Shown here in pieces: positions 16,838-26,324 of a stretch of 45,167 nt of DNA. The position numbers and the translations under genes were made by a program. The notes beneath the pieces were generated by a model. That model searched no databases. It was not told the origin of the DNA and worked only from the letters and a program-made list of their open reading frames with translations. This stretch comes from Gammaproteobacteria bacterium. Lineage in GTDB: Bacteria; Pseudomonadota; Gammaproteobacteria; Steroidobacterales; XN24. Every line of letters begins with the position of its first letter. Position 1 is the first letter of the stretch. The DNA is taken from NCBI GenBank assembly GCA_024640085.1, contig JAHEFR010000021.1, positions 1-45,167 on the forward strand, read 5' to 3'.

Positions 16838-17457
16838 GGATTCGACCTCCGCCGTCTCGCTGCGATCCTTTCGATCCGGGCCTTGCATCGCTCCACGTCG
16901 TCACGCAGCCGGTCGACGTCCTCCAGGAACTCCTCCATTTCGAACCGCGTGGGTAATTGTCGACTCTCCTCGCTGAGGAACTCGGCGGTTCCACGGGCAA
17001 GCGATTCCGCGGCCTTCCGGCCCCAGTCCGCCAGACTCCTCCCCGCGTTGCCAAGTTGTCGGGCCAGGACGTCCCCGACGATCCTGGAAAGCTCCTCTTC
17101 CCAGTCCGGCTTGGCCAGGTCGAGCAGCCGCAGGAAGTCCTGGGCCACGACCGGGTCGCCGGAGACCTCGGCCATGCCCTGCCCGAGGGATTCCCGGACC
17201 CCTCCCATCCCTGCCCTGGCCAGCGCGATCGGCAGCCCGCGGACGGAGCAGTCCGCCTCGCCCTCCGGGCCGATGGCCAGGCTCAGGCAGTCGTCTCCTG
17301 CAACCACGATCACCGCTCCCGGGAGTCCCGTAGGGTCGATCTGCAACCGCCGGCCGGAAAGACGGCGGCATAGCGCCGTCGCTTCTGACGAGGCGCCGAT
17401 ACCACGATTGAGAAGATCCTCCAGGGGCTTGAGAAGCGGATTCTCCACGGCCGCCAC
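16834..17457 (-). CDS. ubiJ: ubiquinone biosynthesis accessory factor UbiJ (SCP2 domain)
   Basis: 207-aa lipid-binding accessory protein of the soluble Ubi complex; it is thought to hold the hydrophobic ubiquinone intermediates together with UbiK. The N-terminal half is an SCP2-like sterol-carrier domain (LQIDPTGLPGAVIVVAGDDCLSL), and the C-terminal part is charged and helical (EMEEFLEDVDRLRDDVERCKARI), a likely coiled coil for partner binding. The assignment rests largely on its place between ubiE (6-base gap) and ubiB (4-bp overlap), supported by the domain. ubiK is in the same window at 38979. Confidence 0.88.
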   Translation of the reverse strand: MAAVENPLLKPLEDLLNRGIGASSEATALCRRLSGRRLQIDPTGLPGAVIVVAGDDCLSLAIGPEGEADCSVRGLPIALARAGMGGVRESLGQGMAEVSGDPVVAQDFLRLLDLAKPDWEEELSRIVGDVLARQLGNAGRSLADWGRKAAESLARGTAEFLSEESRQLPTRFEMEEFLEDVDRLRDDVERCKARIERIAARRRRSNP

Positions 17458-17463
17458 TCCGGC

Positions 17464-18216
17464 TCAGAGCCGGGACCCGTAGTGCAGGGCGACGATGCCA
17501 CCGCTGAGGTTGTGGTAGCCGGTCTGCTCCAGGCCGGCTTCCACCATCATTGTCCGGAGAGCTTCCTGATCCGGATGCCTGCGTATGGATTCGGCAAGAT
17601 AGCGATAGCTTTCCGCGTCGCCGGCGACGAGCCGGCCCAGGGACGGGAGAACCCGGAACGAGTAGGCGTCGTATAGAGTCGACAGGCCGGGCAGCACCGG
17701 CCTGGAGAACTCGAGCACGAGGAGCTGACCGCCGGGTTTGAGCACGCGGCGCATGGCGCGTAGGGCGACCGCCTTGTCAGTGACGTTACGAAGCCCGAAG
17801 CCGATGGTCACGCAGTCGAAGCTGGCGTCGGCGAACGGCAGTGTCTGGGCGTCGGCGACACAGAAACAGATCTCCGCCGACACGCCGGCGTCGAGTACCC
17901 GGTCCCGCCCCCGCGCCAACATGTTCGGGTTGATGTCGCTGAGCACGACCGTCCCGTCGCCGCGCAGCTTTTTCGCCAGCCCGAGGGCCAGGTCTCCGGT
18001 GCCTCCGGCCACATCGAGAGCCGCATCGCCGGGCCGCAGCCTGGCCCGACTGACGGCGAAACGCTTCCACGCCCGATGGACGCCGAATGACATGAGATCG
18101 TTCATCACGTCATAGCGGTCGGCCACAGAATCGAAGACCTCCCGGACCCGGCCGGCCTTCTGATCCCAGGGGACATCCTGGAACCCGAAGTCCGTTGAAC
18201 GCCTGTCGTCAGTCAC
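17464..18216 (-). CDS. ubiE: ubiquinone/menaquinone C-methyltransferase
   Basis: SAM-dependent C-methyltransferase of the benzoquinol ring in ubiquinone synthesis (and of demethylmenaquinone where that is made). 250 aa. Signatures are YDVMNDLMSFGVHRAWK near residues 35-51, the SAM motif I ALDVAGGTGDLA at 66-77, and DCVTIGFGLRNVTDK. The C-terminal YHNLSGGIVALHYG is typical of the family. It overlaps the upstream DUF971 gene by 4 bp. Confidence 0.96.
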   Translation of the reverse strand: MTDDRRSTDFGFQDVPWDQKAGRVREVFDSVADRYDVMNDLMSFGVHRAWKRFAVSRARLRPGDAALDVAGGTGDLALGLAKKLRGDGTVVLSDINPNMLARGRDRVLDAGVSAEICFCVADAQTLPFADASFDCVTIGFGLRNVTDKAVALRAMRRVLKPGGQLLVLEFSRPVLPGLSTLYDAYSFRVLPSLGRLVAGDAESYRYLAESIRRHPDQEALRTMMVEAGLEQTGYHNLSGGIVALHYGSRL

Positions 18217-18599
18217 GATTCCGCCCTGTCTCCGCCGGCGTCGCGCCGCTTGTATCCCGCTTCCCGCAGCCGATCGAGATAGGACTGCCAGTTCTCATCC
18301 ATTTTCAGCGCCAGCTCGTTAAGGTACTCCCATGTGTACAGCCCGGAGTCATGTCCATCGTCGAACCGGAGCCTGAGAGCGTAGTGCCCGACCGGTTCCA
18401 CCGCCGCGATCCCGACCTTCTCCTTGCCGACGAGCAGTATTTCCTGGCCGGGGCCGTGGCCGCGGACCTCCGCCGACGGGGAATAGACGCGCAGGTATTC
18501 GCAGGGTAGTCGGAAATTCCCGCCGTCGCCGTAAGACAACTCCAGAATGCGGGACTTGCGGTGAAGCCGGATTTCGGTCGGGACCGGGGCCTTGGGCAT
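18213..18599 (-). CDS. DUF971 (GBBH-like N-terminal domain) protein
   Basis: Stand-alone 128-residue DUF971 protein. This small beta-rich domain is also the N-terminal zinc-binding region of gamma-butyrobetaine hydroxylase. The usual family features IRLHRKSRILELSYGDG and EYLRVYSPSAEVRGHG are visible. The family's metal-binding cysteines are not obvious: the only Cys seen is in LPCEY. Its 4-bp overlap with ubiE fits the common gammaproteobacterial hslVU-DUF971-ubiE order. Function unknown; a link to quinone or iron-sulfur metabolism is inferred from context only. Confidence 0.85.
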   Translation of the reverse strand: MPKAPVPTEIRLHRKSRILELSYGDGGNFRLPCEYLRVYSPSAEVRGHGPGQEILLVGKEKVGIAAVEPVGHYALRLRFDDGHDSGLYTWEYLNELALKMDENWQSYLDRLREAGYKRRDAGGDRAES

Positions 18600-18702
18600 G
18601 GCTCGCGCTCGATATCTGATGCCCGGGCGGGCGGAACCGGCATTCTACCAAGGGACGAAGCTATCTCCCGTAATTCCCGCCGGCCGATAGGGTTGACGGC
18701 CC

Positions 18703-20034
18703 CTAGAGGATGTATCGGGTCAGGTCTTCGTCCTTGATCAGTTCGCCCAGGTGCGCCTCCACATATGCGTCGTCCACCGTGACCGACTGCCCGCCCCGGT
18801 CGGCGGCGTCGTAGGACACCGTCTCCAGCAGGCGTTCGAGGACCGTGTGGAGTCGCCGGGCGCCGATGTTCTCGGAGCGCTCGTTCACGTGGAAAGCGAT
18901 CTCGGCGATGCGGCGTACGCCACTATCTGCGAACGCCAGCTCCACGCCCTCCGTGCGCATCAGGGCCGCATACTGCTCGGTCAGGCAACAGTCAGGTTCC
19001 TTCAGGATGCGGACGAATTCCTCAGTAGTCAGGGCATCGAGTTCGACCCGTATGGGGAAGCGGCCCTGCAGCTCCGGAATCAGGTCCGAGGGCTTGGAGA
19101 AATGGAACGCCCCGGAGGCGATGAAGAGGATGTGGTCGGTGCGCACCATGCCATACTTGGTGGTCACCGTGCAGCCTTCGACCAGGGGCAGGAGATCGCG
19201 CTGTACGCCCTCCCGGGAGACGTCGGCCCCGTGGGTTTCCGCCCGACGGGCGACCTTGTCCAGCTCATCGATGAAGACGATGCCGTTCTGCTCCACGTTC
19301 CTGACCGCCTCCAGTTTGAGTTGCTCCTCGTTGATGAGCTTGGCGGCTTCCTCGTCCACAAGCACCTTGAAGGCGTCCTTGACCTTCAGCTTGCGGTTGC
19401 GGGTCCGCCCGCCGCCGAGATTCTGAAAAAGCCCCTGCAGCTGGCTGGTCATCTCCTCCATACCGGGAGGCGCCATGATCTCGACTCCCATGGGTACCGC
19501 GCGGGTCTGGACTTCGATCTCCCGGTCGTCCAGGCGGCCCTCGCGCAGCAACTTGCGCAGCTTCTGCCGGGTATCGGCCCCGGGTGCCGCGTCATCTTCC
19601 CAGCCGGACCGGTCGGATGCGCCGGGCAGGAGCGCGTCCAGGATCCGTTCTTCTGCTGCATCCTGGGCCCTGTCACGCATCTTCTCCAAGGCCGATTCAC
19701 GGGTCATCTTGACCGCCTCGTCGACCAGATCGCGCACAATGCTGTCCACCTCCCGGCCGACATAGCCGACTTCAGTGAACTTCGTCGCTTCGACCTTGAT
19801 GAACGGCGCCTTGGCGAGTCTCGCCAGACGCCGCGCGATCTCGGTTTTCCCCACTCCGGTGGGTCCGATCATAAGAATGTTCTTCGGTGTGATTTCCCCA
19901 CGCAGCGGCTCGTGCACCTGCATCCTGCGCCAGCGGTTCCTGAGGGCGATGGCGACGGCGCGCTTGGCGTCGTCCTGGCCGATGATGTGCTTGTCCAGTT
20001 CCTCGACGATCTCGCGCGGCGTCATCTGGGTCAT
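18703..20034 (-). CDS. hslU: ATP-dependent protease ATPase subunit HslU
   Basis: AAA+ unfoldase that feeds substrates to HslV; 443 aa. Walker A is GPTGVGKTE at 57-65, the pore loop GYVG is at 90-93, Walker B FIDELD is at 254-259, and the C-terminal tail EDLTRYIL docks into HslV. The intermediate I-domain (about 110-240) is present and ends in the acidic/basic helices normal for the family. It overlaps hslV by 4 bp. Heat-shock regulation is expected, but no sigma-32 promoter was identified. Confidence 0.97.
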   Translation of the reverse strand: MTQMTPREIVEELDKHIIGQDDAKRAVAIALRNRWRRMQVHEPLRGEITPKNILMIGPTGVGKTEIARRLARLAKAPFIKVEATKFTEVGYVGREVDSIVRDLVDEAVKMTRESALEKMRDRAQDAAEERILDALLPGASDRSGWEDDAAPGADTRQKLRKLLREGRLDDREIEVQTRAVPMGVEIMAPPGMEEMTSQLQGLFQNLGGGRTRNRKLKVKDAFKVLVDEEAAKLINEEQLKLEAVRNVEQNGIVFIDELDKVARRAETHGADVSREGVQRDLLPLVEGCTVTTKYGMVRTDHILFIASGAFHFSKPSDLIPELQGRFPIRVELDALTTEEFVRILKEPDCCLTEQYAALMRTEGVELAFADSGVRRIAEIAFHVNERSENIGARRLHTVLERLLETVSYDAADRGGQSVTVDDAYVEAHLGELIKDEDLTRYIL

Positions 20035-20591
20035 GCTTTCGCCCCCTCGTCCCCGGCGAAATCCAGGGTCTCTATGACCAGGTTCCGATTCGTGTAAATG
20101 CAGACATCTGCCGCGATCTCCAGGGATTTCTGCACGATCGTGCGGGCATCTAGCTCAGAATTCTCCATCAAGGCCCGCGCCGCCGCGCGGGCATAGGCGC
20201 CGCCTGAGCCAATGGCCATCAGGTTGTTCTCCGGCTCAATGACGTCTCCGTTGCCGGAGATTGTCAGCGACTTGTCCTTGTCGGCCACGCACAGAAGCGC
20301 CTCCAGTCGCCTCAGGATGCGGTCAGTGCGCCAGTCCTTGGCCAGTTCGATGGCGGCGCGGGTGAGGTTCCCGTACTGCTCCAGTTTGGCCTCGAATCGC
20401 TCGAACAGGGTGAAGGCATCGGCAGTGCCGCCCGCGAAACCGGCAAGGACCTTGTCGCCGTAGAGGCGACGGACCTTGCATGCGTTGCCCTTCATGATGG
20501 TGTCACCTAGCGTGACCTGGCCGTCGCCGCCGATGGCGACCGTGCCGTCGCGGCGGACAGACAGGATGGTGGTTCCGCGGTACTGGTCCAT
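20031..20591 (-). CDS. hslV: ATP-dependent protease peptidase subunit HslV
   Basis: Proteasome-beta-like threonine peptidase, 186 aa. The encoded N-terminus MDQYRG precedes the [10 protein letters not shown] motif, so the mature protein should begin at catalytic Thr7 after removal of six residues, longer than the single Met removed in E. coli. [22 protein letters not shown] and [17 protein letters not shown] are characteristic. A GAGGA ribosome-binding site sits 7 bases before the ATG. It lies 47 bases after xerC, in the conserved xerC-hslV-hslU order. Confidence 0.97.
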   Translation of the reverse strand: MDQYRGTTILSVRRDGTVAIGGDGQVTLGDTIMKGNACKVRRLYGDKVLAGFAGGTADAFTLFERFEAKLEQYGNLTRAAIELAKDWRTDRILRRLEALLCVADKDKSLTISGNGDVIEPENNLMAIGSGGAYARAAARALMENSELDARTIVQKSLEIAADVCIYTNRNLVIETLDFAGDEGAKA

Positions 20592-20638
20592 GGGAGATCC
20601 TCGGCGTGAGTGGCGGGCGCGACCCGCGGGCCGGAGGT

Positions 20639-21553
20639 TCAGTCCGGATCCCGCTGCTTCTTCCGAGCCCGAGGGTGCGACTTATCGTAGATGCGGGCGA
20701 GGTGCTGAAAATCAAGGTGCGTGTATATCTGGGTCGTGCTGATGTCCGCGTGCCCGAGCAGTTCCTGCACGCTGCGCAGGTCGCCGCTGGATTCCAGCAG
20801 GTGGGTAGCGAAGGAGTGGCGCAACAAGTGAGGATTCACCCCGGTGGAGAGTCCGAGCTTGCGGGACCACGCCCGGAGCCGAGCCTGAACGGAACGCGGG
20901 CTCAAGGGTGTTCCGCGGCGACTCAGGAAAAGCGCCGGGCCGTCATGGCCGGCCATCCCCGCCCGGACGCGTAGCCACGCGGCGATGGCCTCCCGGGCTT
21001 TCCGGCCTACCGGCAGGATCCGGCTCTTGTTTCCCTTGCCCAACACCTGGACCGTGCCCTCCGCAAGGTCCAGGTCGGTCACACTGAGTTGGGTTAACTC
21101 CGCCAGACGCAGGCCCGAGGAGTAGAAAAGCTCCATGACGGCGCGATCCCTGACCGCCAGCGGAGTGTCCCCGTCGATTTCCAGCAACCGGGCGATCTGA
21201 TCCACGTCCAGGGTCCTGGGAAGTCGCTTGGCCGTCTTTGGCGAGGACACGTCGGCGGCGGGATTCGAATCCACCAGGCCTTCTCGCAGCAGATAGCGGA
21301 AGAACCCGCGCAACGCGGACAGCCGACGCTGAATACTCCGCGGCGCCAGTCCGCGACGGTGGCACCACGACGCGAAGGCCCGTATGTGATAGCTGTCGAT
21401 CTGCCCCCAGCCGCTGAGCTGCTCCCGTTCGAGGAATTCGCAAAGGGCCTCGATGTCACGGTAATAGTTGCGTTCGGTGTTGGGGGACATCCGCCTCTCG
21501 TAGCGGAGGTGCCGCAGATAGCCGTGTACCGGTTCCCGGTCCAGGTCGGCCAC
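20639..21553 (-). CDS. xerC: tyrosine recombinase XerC
   Basis: Site-specific recombinase that, with XerD, resolves chromosome dimers at dif. 304 aa. The N-terminal SAM-like core-binding domain is followed by the catalytic domain with Arg149 (SSGLRLAEL), Lys173 in the beta-hairpin GKGNKSR, His242 and Arg245 (HLLRHSF), His268 (LLGHAD) and the nucleophile Tyr277 (IYTH). Context (DUF484 upstream, as in E. coli dapF-yigA-xerC) distinguishes XerC from XerD. Ten bases separate it from DUF484. Confidence 0.95.
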   Translation of the reverse strand: MADLDREPVHGYLRHLRYERRMSPNTERNYYRDIEALCEFLEREQLSGWGQIDSYHIRAFASWCHRRGLAPRSIQRRLSALRGFFRYLLREGLVDSNPAADVSSPKTAKRLPRTLDVDQIARLLEIDGDTPLAVRDRAVMELFYSSGLRLAELTQLSVTDLDLAEGTVQVLGKGNKSRILPVGRKAREAIAAWLRVRAGMAGHDGPALFLSRRGTPLSPRSVQARLRAWSRKLGLSTGVNPHLLRHSFATHLLESSGDLRSVQELLGHADISTTQIYTHLDFQHLARIYDKSHPRARKKQRDPD

Positions 21554-21563
21554 GAGTCCCCCG

Positions 21564-22277
21564 TTACCTTCCTCTGGAGGACATCGCCAGGCCCACCAGC
21601 TCTCCGATCCGCTCCAGGAAATCGGTGCTCATGCCCGGATGGAAGCGGTCCGCGTCGCGACTGCCGATGGCCAGCATGCCCACCTCGGCCCTGTCCCCCA
21701 GCGGTATGAGCGCGACAGAACCGATCTCGACAGAGTGTTCGGGGAACAGGAACTCCAGCTGGGCGTCTCTGGCCCTCCCGCAGCGGGGCTTGGCCCGCTC
21801 CAGGAAAGTGGCGAAGGGCTTCAGATCCGCGGCCCGCCTTTCCATCCTGCGCAGGAAGCGGGTGTCTTCCGTCTGGACGATGTCCGAGGCGCTGTGGAAT
21901 ACGACGACCACCGTGTCGCTGGCTCCGAAATCTTCCCTCAGCACCGCTTCCAGCGCCTCTATCACCGCACTGGTGTCGTCGGCCTTGATCAGGGTCAGTG
22001 CCAGCCGGTGGACGCGGTCGGACAGTGCGTGATTGGTCCGGGCGACGGAGATGAGCTCCTTGAGCTGGGATTCGAGCTTTCGGTTCTGGTCCCTGAGGAC
22101 GGCAAGCTGTCTCTCCACCAGGGAGACTGAACCCTGTCCCGCCTCGTGGGGGAGGTGCAGGTTCGCCAGGAGCCCCGGATTCCGCTGAAAGAAGTCCGGA
22201 TCCGAGGTCAGGAAGCGGACAACATCCGCATCACTTGGCGCTACTTCCCCGATGGCACTGGTCTGCTGGCTGCTCAT
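21564..22277 (-). CDS. DUF484 family protein
   Basis: 237 aa. The family has a GAF-like fold and its role is undefined. The first part (DADVVRFLTSDPDFFQRNPGLLANLHLPH) is the usual N-terminal signature. It is followed by a coiled-coil segment (ERQLAVLRDQNRKLESQL) and then the GAF-like domain (IPLGDRAEVGMLAIGSRDADRFHPGM). The ATG at 22277 overlaps the dapF stop (ATGA); an upstream in-frame start inside dapF is less likely. It sits between dapF and xerC, as in enterics and pseudomonads. Confidence 0.88.
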   Translation of the reverse strand: MSSQQTSAIGEVAPSDADVVRFLTSDPDFFQRNPGLLANLHLPHEAGQGSVSLVERQLAVLRDQNRKLESQLKELISVARTNHALSDRVHRLALTLIKADDTSAVIEALEAVLREDFGASDTVVVVFHSASDIVQTEDTRFLRRMERRAADLKPFATFLERAKPRCGRARDAQLEFLFPEHSVEIGSVALIPLGDRAEVGMLAIGSRDADRFHPGMSTDFLERIGELVGLAMSSRGR

Positions 22278-23140
22278 AAGCTGATGATCCCCTCGAATAC
22301 TCTGACTGCGGGACCCGTCATCCACAAATGATGCCCCGGGCCTTCCCACGCTATCTCAAGTTCGCCGCCGGGCAACGCAACCGTCACCTCCGGCTCCGTC
22401 TGCCCCCAATGCCTGGCGACCGCAGCGGCGGCGCTGGCGCCGGTACCGCAGGCGCGTGTCTCTCCCACGCCGCGCTCGTGCACTCGCAGGACGATCCTGT
22501 GCGGATCGGCGACCTGCATGAATCCTACATTGGTTCGCCGCGGGAATGCGGGATGACGCTCGAGTGTGGGCCCGACGGCGCCGACCGGCGCGCTCCGGAC
22601 GTCCTCGACCGGAACGACGACATGGGGGTTACCCATGGATACCGCGCCGAAGCGCACCTGTTCGTCCTCGACTGGCAGCACATAGGATTCCGCGGGAGCC
22701 ACCCCGGTGAACGGGAGAGATTCGGGCGCGAAGTCCGGCTCGCCCATGTCAACCGCGACATTGCCATCGTCGAGGACACGCGCAGAGATCAGGCCGGCCG
22801 GGCTCTCCAGGCGCAGATCGCGCCGCCGCCGGGCGCTGGATTCAAAAAACAGCCTGGCGACGCAGCGGAGTCCGTTGCCGCATTGCTCGGCCGGTTCTCC
22901 GTCCGCATTGAAAATGCCGAATCCCACATCGCCCTCCCCGGTCGGCGCATCCAGGACCAGCAGCTGGTCGAAACCCACGCCCGTGTGGCGATCGGCCATG
23001 TGCCGGATGTCCTCGGGCTGTGGGGAGAACGTCTGCTGACGCCTGTCCACGACGACGAAGTCGTTGCCCAGGCCATGCATCTTGACGAATCGGATGCCGG
23101 ACCTGGCCAGAGAGGCGCCGGAACTCGTTGTCACGGCCAC
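22274..23140 (-). CDS. dapF: diaminopimelate epimerase
   Basis: PLP-independent epimerase converting LL-DAP to meso-DAP for lysine and peptidoglycan. 288 aa from a GTG. The two catalytic cysteines are visible: Cys87 in EQCGNGLRCVA and Cys231 in ACGTGASAAAA. KMHGLGNDFVVVD marks the start of the fold. The annotated start is GTG 23140. A second in-frame GTG at 23134 is better spaced from GGGAG (reverse strand of 23144-23148) and is equally possible. It is the first gene of the dapF-DUF484-xerC block and divergent from ubiD. Confidence 0.95.
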   Translation of the reverse strand: MAVTTSSGASLARSGIRFVKMHGLGNDFVVVDRRQQTFSPQPEDIRHMADRHTGVGFDQLLVLDAPTGEGDVGFGIFNADGEPAEQCGNGLRCVARLFFESSARRRRDLRLESPAGLISARVLDDGNVAVDMGEPDFAPESLPFTGVAPAESYVLPVEDEQVRFGAVSMGNPHVVVPVEDVRSAPVGAVGPTLERHPAFPRRTNVGFMQVADPHRIVLRVHERGVGETRACGTGASAAAAVARHWGQTEPEVTVALPGGELEIAWEGPGHHLWMTGPAVRVFEGIISL

Positions 23141-23217
23141 AGACTCCCGTCCCGCGCGGACAGGAAGGGCCCGATCCGTCGGCGACGCGGGATGATGGCC
23201 CGATGCATTTGTCGTGC

Positions 23218-23246
23218 TTTCAACATGGACTGCCGGTGATTATAGT
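23218..23246 (+). promoter_or_regulatory. sigma-70-type promoter of ubiD
   Basis: TTTCAA (23218-23223), a 17-base spacer and TATAGT (23241-23246) lie 28 bases upstream of the ubiD ATG. The -10 box is good and the -35 box is weak. Confidence 0.45.
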
Positions 23247-23273
23247 GTCGGCGGCAGCTTCCAGACAGAGACT

Positions 23274-24740
23274 ATGAAATATCGGGATTTACGGGATTTT
23301 CTCGCCCAGCTCGAAGACCGCGGCCAACTGCGCAGGATCGCAACGCCGGTCAGCCCGCGGCTGGAGATGACGGAAATCTGCGATCGCACGCTGCGCAAGG
23401 GCGGCCCGGCCCTGATGTTCGAGAATCCGAAAGGCTTCGACATGCCCGTGCTCGGCAACCTGTTCGGAACTCCCGAGCGGGTAGCCCTCGGCATGGGCCG
23501 GGAGTCAACCGGATCCCTGAGAGAGGTCGGCGAACTGCTCGCATTCCTGCGTCAGCCAGAGCCACCAGCGGGGATGCGGGATGCGTGGGACAAGCTCCCG
23601 ATCTTCCGCCAGATCCTCAGCATGGCCCCCCGGGAGGTCAAAACTGGTGCGTGCCAGACCCATGTTGTCGAAGGCCCGGACGTGGATCTGGGAGTCCTGC
23701 CGGTGCAGACCTGCTGGCCGGAGGACGCGGGGCCGCTGATCACCTGGGGGCTGGTCATCACCCGGGGCCCGCACAAACGCCGCCAGAATCTCGGCATCTA
23801 CCGCCAGCAGGTCATCGGCCGTAACCGCGTGATCATGCGCTGGTTATCCCACCGCGGCGGCGCCCTGGATTTCCGCGAGTGGCAGCAGGCCCGGCCCGGC
23901 GAACCGTTCCCCGTGGCCGTAGCCCTGGGCGCGGATCCGGCCACCATTCTCGGCGCGGTGACGCCGGTGCCGGACAACATTTCCGAATATGCCTTCGCCG
24001 GCCTGCTGCGCGGCTCAAAAACAGAGCTGACACGCTGTATCGGTAACGACCTGGACGTCCCGGCCACCGCCGAGATCGTGCTGGAAGGTCATATCGCACC
24101 GGGAGACACGGCGCCGGAAGGCCCGTTCGGAGACCACACGGGCTATTACAACGAGGTCGAGTCCTTCCCGGTATTCACTGTCGACCGGATCACGATGAGG
24201 GATGCGCCTGTCTATCACAGCACCTACACTGGTCGCCCGCCGGACGAACCGGCCGTGCTCGGCGCCGCGCTGAACGAGGTCTTCATCCCGATCCTGCAGC
24301 GCCAATATCCGGAGATCGTCGATTTCTACCTGCCGCCCGAGGGCTGTTCCTACCGTATGGCCATCGTCAGCATACGCAAGCAGTATCCGGGGCACGCGAG
24401 CCGGATCATGATGGGGGTCTGGTCGTTCCTCCGGCAATTCATGTACACGAAATTCGTCGTGGTCACGGACGAGGACGTCGACATACGCTCCTGGAAGGAC
24501 GTGATCTGGGCCATGACCACGCGCATGGATCCGGCCCGGGATACGACCATTATCGAAAACACACCCATCGACTATCTGGATTTCGCGTCTCCGGTGTCCG
24601 GACTGGGCTCGAAGATGGGCCTTGACGCCACAGGGAAATGGCCGGGAGAGACCCTCAGGGAGTGGGGCCGCCCCATCAGCATGGACGAGGAAACTCGTCG
24701 CAGGATCGACGAGATCTGGCCCATGCTCGGGATCGATTGA
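23274..24740 (+). CDS. ubiD: 4-hydroxy-3-polyprenylbenzoate decarboxylase UbiD
   Basis: prFMN-dependent decarboxylase acting on 4-hydroxy-3-polyprenylbenzoate in ubiquinone synthesis. The ATG at 23274 gives 488 aa, the family length. [18 protein letters not shown] is the typical N-terminus. The prFMN/metal-binding segment [19 protein letters not shown] is at about 162-180, and the acidic active-site region [12 protein letters not shown] is at 271-282. No ubiX is present in the window, so the cofactor is supplied from elsewhere. A flavin/ferredoxin-type reductase lies nearby at 26325. Confidence 0.95.
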   Translation: MKYRDLRDFLAQLEDRGQLRRIATPVSPRLEMTEICDRTLRKGGPALMFENPKGFDMPVLGNLFGTPERVALGMGRESTGSLREVGELLAFLRQPEPPAGMRDAWDKLPIFRQILSMAPREVKTGACQTHVVEGPDVDLGVLPVQTCWPEDAGPLITWGLVITRGPHKRRQNLGIYRQQVIGRNRVIMRWLSHRGGALDFREWQQARPGEPFPVAVALGADPATILGAVTPVPDNISEYAFAGLLRGSKTELTRCIGNDLDVPATAEIVLEGHIAPGDTAPEGPFGDHTGYYNEVESFPVFTVDRITMRDAPVYHSTYTGRPPDEPAVLGAALNEVFIPILQRQYPEIVDFYLPPEGCSYRMAIVSIRKQYPGHASRIMMGVWSFLRQFMYTKFVVVTDEDVDIRSWKDVIWAMTTRMDPARDTTIIENTPIDYLDFASPVSGLGSKMGLDATGKWPGETLREWGRPISMDEETRRRIDEIWPMLGID

Positions 24741-24773
24741 GGCACTCGCAGGGAGCCACGGCGGAGGAGGATC

Positions 24774-25412
24774 ATGCGCCATATCATCGTCATGAATGCA
24801 AAGGGCGGTTGCGGGAAGAGCACGCTGGCCACCAACCTGGCGAGTTACTACGCTGCCAGGGGCCAGCAGGTCACGCTGGCGGATTTTGATCCCCAGCGGT
24901 CCAGTCTGGACTGGGTGGAGACCCGGCCCGGGGACCGGCCTACGGTTGTCGGGCTGGCGGCCTACGAGGACGGCCTGAAGCATCTGCCGAGATCTACGGA
25001 CTATCTTGTCATCGATGCCCCGGCGCGTTCCCACGGGCGGGAACTGACGGAACTGGTCAAACGGGCGGAGACCATCATCGTGCCCGTCCTGCCTTCCGGC
25101 ATAGACATGCGCGCCAGCCGCGCATTCATCGAGGAATTGACCTCGGTGGGGAAGGTCGAGCGGAGGAAGGCCAAGGTCGCCGTGGTGGCCAACCGTATCC
25201 GTGAGAATACCGTGATATTCGACGAACTCGACGCCTTCCTGCGGGGCGCCGGCGTTCCATATGTGGCCACGCTGCGCGAAGCCCAGAACTATATCCGAGC
25301 TTACTCGAGAGGCCTCGGGGTCTTCGAGCTTCCTGAGTACCTGGCCTGGCCGGACTGGGAGCAATGGGGACCGCTGGTGGATTGGCTGAACAGCAGCGCC
25401 TCAACGCCCTGA
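24774..25412 (+). CDS. orphan ParA/MinD-type ATPase
   Basis: 212-aa ParA-superfamily P-loop ATPase with the deviant Walker A KGGCGKST at residues 10-17 (signature lysine K10). [11 protein letters not shown] and [12 protein letters not shown] are also visible. There is no ParB partner, no N-terminal DNA-binding domain and no obvious cargo gene nearby, so this is not a classical plasmid partition locus. It starts 33 bases after ubiD with a strong GGAGGAGG ribosome-binding site and is probably co-transcribed with it. Related orphan ParA proteins position chemoreceptors, carboxysomes or other complexes; the cargo here is unknown. The 3' end overlaps the convergent epimerase gene by 12 bp. Confidence 0.9.
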   Translation: MRHIIVMNAKGGCGKSTLATNLASYYAARGQQVTLADFDPQRSSLDWVETRPGDRPTVVGLAAYEDGLKHLPRSTDYLVIDAPARSHGRELTELVKRAETIIVPVLPSGIDMRASRAFIEELTSVGKVERRKAKVAVVANRIRENTVIFDELDAFLRGAGVPYVATLREAQNYIRAYSRGLGVFELPEYLAWPDWEQWGPLVDWLNSSASTP

Positions 25413-26285
25413 TTGCCGGGTCTCGCCCAGGCTTGCGGCAATCCCGGCGTCGAGGTCCGCGAAGCGTGGAACAAAACCGAGTTCGCTCCCCATGAGAGAC
25501 ACATCAACCCGTCTGGACTCGGTGAGAAAGCCTCGCATCGCGGGCGACACGCGCTCCAGCAATTCCGATAGCGGCAGCTGCGGGGGCACCGGAAGACCGG
25601 CGATGCTGGCGACCCGCAGGAAATATTCGCCCATGGGGGCGTGATTGCCATCGCCGACATTGAAGACCTCTTGCGGTCCCTCGTACCGGAGCGCAGCAAG
25701 ACATACCCCGACGAGATCATCAACGTGGATGCGGTTCCCGGGCCCCGTCTCTCCGGGGGCCGGGATGGGCTGTCCTGTGGCGATGCGGTCGATGGGGAGA
25801 CGCCCGGGGCCGTAGATTCCGGGGACCCTGAGGATACGTATCGAAGCGCCCGATTCCGCGCCAAACCCACGCAGGCTGCTTTCGGCGTCAAGACGCCGCT
25901 GTCCCCGGGCGCTGGATGGCATGGTTTCAGAAGCCTCGGAGACGACAGCCCCCCCGCGATCGCCGTATACCGCTGTCGTGCTGAGATAGACGATCCGGCG
26001 CGGGACGGAGGTCAGCGAGCCCAGCCAGGCCCCCAGGCGGGGATCCGTGTCACCTGTCGGAGGTGGCGGTACCATATAGACGAATTGGCCACCGCTGCCT
26101 GAACGGGGGCCGGGCGGGTCGTCAAGATCCGCGCGAACGACGGGGATGCGTTCCGCCCGGAGCAAGCGGAGAGACGCGTCGCTACGGACCTCGGCGGAGA
26201 CGTTTCGGCCTTCCCGTTGCAGACGTTTCGCCAGCCGCAGGCCAACATAACCGCAGCCGACGATGGTGACGGATTCCCCTGACAC
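25401..26285 (-). CDS. NAD(P)-dependent epimerase/dehydratase-like (atypical SDR) protein
   Basis: 294-aa Rossmann-fold protein of the extended/atypical short-chain dehydrogenase group, close in style to E. coli Yee[19 protein letters not shown] at the N-terminus is the dinucleotide-binding GxGxx[18 protein letters not shown] and [13 protein letters not shown] match the extended SDR pattern. The reaction is unknown. It begins with GTG, is divergent from the ferredoxin-reductase gene (39 bases between starts) and overlaps parA tail to tail. Confidence 0.87.
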   Translation of the reverse strand: MSGESVTIVGCGYVGLRLAKRLQREGRNVSAEVRSDASLRLLRAERIPVVRADLDDPPGPRSGSGGQFVYMVPPPPTGDTDPRLGAWLGSLTSVPRRIVYLSTTAVYGDRGGAVVSEASETMPSSARGQRRLDAESSLRGFGAESGASIRILRVPGIYGPGRLPIDRIATGQPIPAPGETGPGNRIHVDDLVGVCLAALRYEGPQEVFNVGDGNHAPMGEYFLRVASIAGLPVPPQLPLSELLERVSPAMRGFLTESRRVDVSLMGSELGFVPRFADLDAGIAASLGETRQSGR

Positions 26286-26324
26286 TCGCTGATACCCGTA
26301 TTGCTGTCCGAACCCCGATTATCC

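Noticed and set aside
18751-20097. A 448-codon plus-strand open frame opposite hslU
   Set aside because: Antisense shadow of hslU; no ribosome-binding site context or protein signature.
24015-25364. A 449-codon minus-strand open frame opposite ubiD and parA
   Set aside because: It covers two clear genes on the other strand and its sequence has no recognisable fold; GC-driven.
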